A stretch of DNA of 64,000 bases from Pedobacter hartonius (GTDB taxonomy: Bacteria > Bacteroidota > Bacteroidia > Sphingobacteriales > Sphingobacteriaceae). The notes below the pieces were generated by a model that saw nothing but the letters and a program-made list of their open reading frames with translations, was not told the DNA's origin and did not search any database. The position numbers and the translations under genes were made by a program. Location: assembly GCF_900107535.1 (NCBI RefSeq), contig NZ_FNRA01000001.1, positions 496,001 to 560,000 of the forward strand. Direction: 5' to 3'. Of this stretch, positions 60,491 through 64,000 are shown piece after piece. Position 1 is the first letter of the stretch; each line of letters begins with the position of its first letter.

Positions 60491-62299
60491 ATGAACCATA
60501 CCTTTCACATTCCAGTTTTGGGATTAGGCTACTCGATCGATACCCCTTTAAAAGTTGCCAGATATGGTATCTCTTCAGTTCTCTCTATTACTGATGACGA
60601 GCTGTGTGAGCGCATGAGAAAGTTTCATGCAGCAGAGAACGGGCTTGTATATCAGCCTATACAAAAAGAAGAACAGGACGGACGGGCCAGGAGGATCACC
60701 GCCTATCTTAACCTGGTCAATCTGCTGGTAGACCAGCAGGTCAGCCGCATCAAAACGGAAAGTTTTGCTAAAGGCAATGATATCCACACTTACTTTGAAC
60801 TGCTTCCTGAACATTCGAGGCCAAAGATGATCTACAGGCATATGATGCAGATGGAAGAAGACGAAGAGAAGGAAGTCCTGCAAAAGGAACTGCGCTGGCA
60901 AATGACGCCAGGCCATATTGATGTCAACATCATGTCGAAAGTAGACAAAGCAAACTATAACGCTGACAAAGAAAACCTGGGCAACGATTATACTGATGCA
61001 GTAGCAGCAATGAGGGGATTTGCAAACAGCACATTACGCTCATCCGTAGTGATTTCTGCAGGCCTGAACCCGCGCCTGTATTCCTACATGGAGACCTGTA
61101 AAGACTTTTATCCGGATGTAACAGGTTTGATCAGGAAGCAGATCATCCTCAAAGTGAGCGACTTCAGGTCGGCCCTGATACAGGCAAAAATACTGGCTAA
61201 AAGAGGCTTATGGGTAACTGAATTCAGGGTAGAATCCGGATTGAACTGCGGCGGGCATGCCTTTGCCACAGAAGGCCTGCTGCTGGGCCCGATCCTGGAA
61301 GAATTCAAACAAAAAAGAACAGAACTGTCCAATGAGCTGTATGCCATTTATCATGCGGCCCTGGAAGCGAAAAACATCCTTCCGGGCAGCAGGCCAGCGT
61401 TGATGATCACCGCACAGGGCGGAATAGGAACTGCCGAGGAACACCGTTTTCTGATGAACTATTACCAGCTGGATGCCGCCGGATGGGGAAGCCCATTTCT
61501 ACTGGTCCCTGAAGTGACCAATGTTGACAAAGACACACTGGATGCGCTGGCTGCGGCAAGTACTGAAGACTATTATGTAAGCAATTCTTCTCCGCTGGGT
61601 GTTCTTTACAACAACTTCAAAAAAAGTACCATGGAAACACAGCGCTTACAGCGCATTGAAAAAGGCAGACCAGGAAGCCCCTGCAAGAAAAAGCTGTTGT
61701 CTACCAATACAGAGTTCACGGCACTGCCAATCTGCACCGCATCGAGAGCATATCAAAACCTGAAGATAAAGGAACTGGAAGCAACCGAAACGGAGCCTGC
61801 AGCCTTCCGCGAAAAGTTTGAGGCGATCACCGAAAAGATCTGTTTATGCGAAGGACTGTGCGCTTCTGCCTACCTGAAGAATAACATACTGAAACCGAGG
61901 GAAAATAAAGCGGTAAGTATCTGCCCCGGTCCAAACCTGGCTTATTTTTCAAAGACTTACTCGCTGAAGGAAATGGTAAACCATATTTACGGAAGGGAAG
62001 CGATCAGCTTTAAGATCAACCGTCCCAACCTGTTCATCAATGAGCTGAATCTATACGTGGACTACCTGAAAAAAGACCTGAATGCGCAGTTACACGACCT
62101 GAATGCTAAAAAGACGAAATACTTTGAGAAGTTCACGGAGCAGTTGTTCAATGGCATCAGCTATTACAGGAACATGATCCCGGAACTGAAATTCAGCACA
62201 GGCCCTGCAGCGCAGGAACTGCAGCAGCAGCTATTAAATGCGGAAGAGAAGTTAAAGTTTATTGCAAAAGACCTGAGTAGGTCTGTCGCCCAGGCTTAA
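60491..62299 (+). CDS. FMN-barrel-like protein with CxCxGxC motif, function unknown
   Basis: The 602-residue soluble protein has a middle part (about 185-420) resembling nitronate monooxygenase or enoyl reductase FMN barrels: SGLNCGGHAFATEGLLLGPILEEF (249-272), MITAQGGIGTAEEHRFLMNYYQLDAAGWGSPFL (305-337) and SNSSPLGVLYN. Cys451, Cys453 and Cys457 form CLCEGLC, with Cys398, Cys415 and Cys478 nearby, possible iron-sulfur or metal ligands. A helical C-terminus (about 510-602) ends it. No close family is recognised. It is under a Crp/Fnr-type promoter divergent from the FixL-like operon, so a low-oxygen role is likely. Confidence 0.7.
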   Translation: MNHTFHIPVLGLGYSIDTPLKVARYGISSVLSITDDELCERMRKFHAAENGLVYQPIQKEEQDGRARRITAYLNLVNLLVDQQVSRIKTESFAKGNDIHTYFELLPEHSRPKMIYRHMMQMEEDEEKEVLQKELRWQMTPGHIDVNIMSKVDKANYNADKENLGNDYTDAVAAMRGFANSTLRSSVVISAGLNPRLYSYMETCKDFYPDVTGLIRKQIILKVSDFRSALIQAKILAKRGLWVTEFRVESGLNCGGHAFATEGLLLGPILEEFKQKRTELSNELYAIYHAALEAKNILPGSRPALMITAQGGIGTAEEHRFLMNYYQLDAAGWGSPFLLVPEVTNVDKDTLDALAAASTEDYYVSNSSPLGVLYNNFKKSTMETQRLQRIEKGRPGSPCKKKLLSTNTEFTALPICTASRAYQNLKIKELEATETEPAAFREKFEAITEKICLCEGLCASAYLKNNILKPRENKAVSICPGPNLAYFSKTYSLKEMVNHIYGREAISFKINRPNLFINELNLYVDYLKKDLNAQLHDLNAKKTKYFEKFTEQLFNGISYYRNMIPELKFSTGPAAQELQQQLLNAEEKLKFIAKDLSRSVAQA

Positions 62300-62326
62300 G
62301 ATACCGGGCAGGTTTAAGCTATAAAA

Positions 62327-62355
62327 ACCGGAGGCCAGGATGTGTGGCCTCCGGT
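62327..62355. terminator. Bidirectional hairpin terminator
   Basis: A perfect 11-pair stem (ACCGGAGGCCA 62327-62337 with TGGCCTCCGGT 62345-62355) has a seven-base loop and A/T runs on both sides. It separates the convergent 60491 and 62363 genes. Confidence 0.85.
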
Positions 62356-62362
62356 CTAAAAA

Positions 62363-63019
62363 TTATTTCAGCCCGGCCTGTATGGCTTTCGCTTTTTCAA
62401 AATGTCCTGTAATTACGGGAATAGTTTTATTGGCAAAATCTTTCACCGCTTTATCCTGTGCCTGCGAACCGGTTTTAAACAGCGCAATCGTTTTGTCGTG
62501 GTCAGTAACCATCATGTCGATATAGTGTTTATCAAAATCCGCACCTTTCATATTTTTCATTGCTTCCAGGTGTGCTTTCTCCTCTGCAGGGTATTCAGCA
62601 GGAAGGATGATTTTTTTATTCAGTGCCAATGCCTTTAATTCTGCATTGGCTTTGGAATGATCTGCCACCATTTGTGCAGCAAATGCTTTCACCTTAGGAT
62701 TTGTAGATTTTAATGCCATTTTTCCTGCATCCACTTCCATCATTCCGCCAATTGCGGCCTTGGTCATGAAGGTAGCTTCGTCACCATCAACCTTCGATTG
62801 ATTGGTTACATCACCTGTTTTTGTGGCCATTCCGCCTGCATTGCTACTGTCACCCTGTTCAGGAGATGAGCCCATTGGTACTGCACCACCTGCTGTATCA
62901 GTTTTGCTGGAATCCTTCATCGCAGAATCACCACTGCCCGCACGGCTTTCCGGGCTGTGGCAGGCTTGTAATGTACAGGCACCGGCTATTAATAATCCGA
63001 ATAAATTTAATGTTTTCAT
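62363..63019 (-). CDS. DUF4142 lipoprotein
   Basis: From ATG 63019 it has 218 residues, with a lipoprotein signal (LQAC, Cys about residue 19), a Ser/Gly/Thr-rich linker and a C-terminal all-helical DUF4142 (ferritin-like fold) domain. Landmarks are FMTKAAIGGMMEVDAGKMALKSTNPKVKAFAAQMVADHSKANAELKALA and HYIDMMVTDHDKTIALFKTGSQAQDKAVKDFANKTIPVI. The family is related to DUF305-type or ferritin-like proteins and its role is unknown; no complete di-iron motif is evident. Confidence 0.88.
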   Translation of the reverse strand: MKTLNLFGLLIAGACTLQACHSPESRAGSGDSAMKDSSKTDTAGGAVPMGSSPEQGDSSNAGGMATKTGDVTNQSKVDGDEATFMTKAAIGGMMEVDAGKMALKSTNPKVKAFAAQMVADHSKANAELKALALNKKIILPAEYPAEEKAHLEAMKNMKGADFDKHYIDMMVTDHDKTIALFKTGSQAQDKAVKDFANKTIPVITGHFEKAKAIQAGLK

Positions 63020-63079
63020 AGGTAGGTTATATATGTTATATAAGCCCATAACAACATTCAGCAGAAAAGGTTTTGCAGG

Positions 63080-64000
63080 TTAAGCCTGTGCTTTTACGTT
63101 AGTCTTAAAAAACTGCTGCAGCAGCAGCGCGATCAGCACCACCAGCACACAGCCGATCAGATTGAGCCAGAGGTAGGCCACCAGCTTCTGCCATCCGCAG
63201 ATACAAACGATCACTTCAGTAATAATTGCCGCATAGAACACAGCTTTACCGTTGACATGTCTGATATAAAAGGCGACCAGGAATACGCCCAGGATCGTCC
63301 CGTAAATATATGATCCCAGGATGTTTACCGCTTCCAGCAGGTTGCCTATTTTACTGGCATAGAGCGCCATTGCGATACAGATGCAGCCCCATATTACCGT
63401 AGCCCAGCGGGATGCCTTCAGGTATTTTTCATCACCGGCTTCTTTATTCAGCAGCCGTTTGTAAATATCGATCACGCTGGTAGAAGCCAGGGAATTTAAT
63501 GCACTGGCCGTAGAGCCCATTGAGGCCAGGAAAATGATAGCGATCAGCAGTCCGATCAATCCCTTTGGCAGGTATTTGGTCACGAAACTGAGAAAGACAT
63601 AATTGTTATCATTGACATCCGCGTTTTTATCATTTTTCAGCATCAGTTCAGTCAGCTGTTTGCGTACAGCTTTAGTATGCCCGTCAGCCTGCTGCAAAAC
63701 AGTTCTTTGCTCGTCTATTGTTAACTTATCATTGATTTCCAGGGCCTTGCTGAGTTTATTCACTCCCAGCTGTTTTTCTTCAAATGCCTTTTCATACTCT
63801 TTCTGCAGTACTTTCAGCTGTGGATTGTAACTGCTTTTTTCCAGCTTGTTCAATTCAAAGCTATTGAAGAATACCGGCGGGCGGTTATACTGGTAAAAAG
63901 TAAACACCAGCACCCCGATCAGCAGGATCAGGAATTGCATGGGTATTTTAACCAGTCCGTTCATCAGTAAACCGAGTCTGCTCTGACTGACAGAGGCTCC
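63080..64000 (-). CDS. Sodium:solute symporter, N-terminus outside window
   Basis: The frame stays open through the right edge (upstream in-frame residues end SRLGLLMNGLVKIPMQF), so this is the C-terminal 306 codons of an SSS-family transporter. FLASMGSTASALNSLASTSVIDIYKRL (about residue 155 in the fragment) is the helix and loop with Na-site Ser/Thr residues. KYLKASRWATVIWGCICIAMALYASKIGNLLEAVNILGSYIYG is also typical. A large charged, helical insertion (NKLEKSSYNPQLKVLQKEYEKAFEEKQLGV...) lies in a loop. The substrate cannot be stated. Confidence 0.88.
   Translation of the reverse strand, partial: GASVSQSRLGLLMNGLVKIPMQFLILLIGVLVFTFYQYNRPPVFFNSFELNKLEKSSYNPQLKVLQKEYEKAFEEKQLGVNKLSKALEINDKLTIDEQRTVLQQADGHTKAVRKQLTELMLKNDKNADVNDNNYVFLSFVTKYLPKGLIGLLIAIIFLASMGSTASALNSLASTSVIDIYKRLLNKEAGDEKYLKASRWATVIWGCICIAMALYASKIGNLLEAVNILGSYIYGTILGVFLVAFYIRHVNGKAVFYAAIITEVIVCICGWQKLVAYLWLNLIGCVLVVLIALLLQQFFKTNVKAQA

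Overview
The window is chromosomal DNA of a member of Bacteroidota, most likely a Sphingobacteriaceae relative (Pedobacter-like). This rests on the coaE/ybbR/yajC/DUF1573/long-nusB cluster, a DUF3276 gene, promoters with the Bacteroidota -7 element TAnnTTTG, weak ribosome binding sites, and a fused CcoN-CcoO cbb3 oxidase. No tRNA, rRNA, CRISPR array, insertion sequence or prophage was seen. Both edges cut a gene: an MBL-fold nuclease at the left and a sodium:solute symporter at the right.

0-7.5 kb holds housekeeping genes (exonuclease, coaE, ybbR-like, yajC, DUF1573, nusB, leucine dehydrogenase, a half-size-type ABC exporter, DUF3276). 7.5-16 kb is looser. It has a truncated PAS/H-box protein, an intergenic array of palindromes around two very long hairpins (8862-9212), OsmC, MFS, an S9 peptidase, a Gly-rich gene remnant, and a 475-base gap with a cluster of DnaA-box-like sites that could be a replication origin (about 15033-15313). 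16-27.4 kb has scattered metabolic genes, including a prephenate dehydrogenase of the fungal TYR1 type, thioredoxin, a DNA glycosylase, CvfB, DUF3050, a VirJ-like hydrolase, GH30 and DUF763 behind a 34-codon HAD phosphatase fragment.

27.5-31.3 kb has cydAB and a type II NADH dehydrogenase. 32-35.5 kb has a large glycoside hydrolase and a DUF481 protein. 35.6-41 kb is a TPP-riboswitch-controlled thiamine operon (thiS, thiC, tenI-like, thiE, thiG, thiH) without thiF or thiD in the window. 41-43 kb is a GntR regulator with three operator palindromes ahead of a TauE/SafE transporter and DUF1634. 43-47.3 kb has an MFS/LysR divergent pair, ribB and a membrane histidine kinase.

47.4-62.3 kb is the most interesting part and looks like one microaerobic-respiration island. 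It contains ccoI, ccoS, fused ccoNO, ccoQ, ccoP, ccoG, ccoH, a TauE-like gene, hemN, and a stand-alone D-lactate-dehydrogenase N-terminal domain with a Cys-rich tail. It also contains a soluble histidine kinase whose PAS domain keeps the FixL heme-pocket residues, a response regulator fused directly to a Crp/Fnr (FixK-like) DNA-binding protein, a small membrane protein and a 602-residue FMN-barrel-like protein. Five sites of the form TGA-N6-TCA lie at only two distances from the -7 elements of these units: 36.5 bases (three promoters) and 58.5 bases (two promoters). I infer a compressed FixL-FixJ-FixK circuit in which FixJ and FixK are one polypeptide acting directly on the oxidase, heme and two uncharacterised genes. 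Both uncharacterised proteins carry a CxCxGxC motif.
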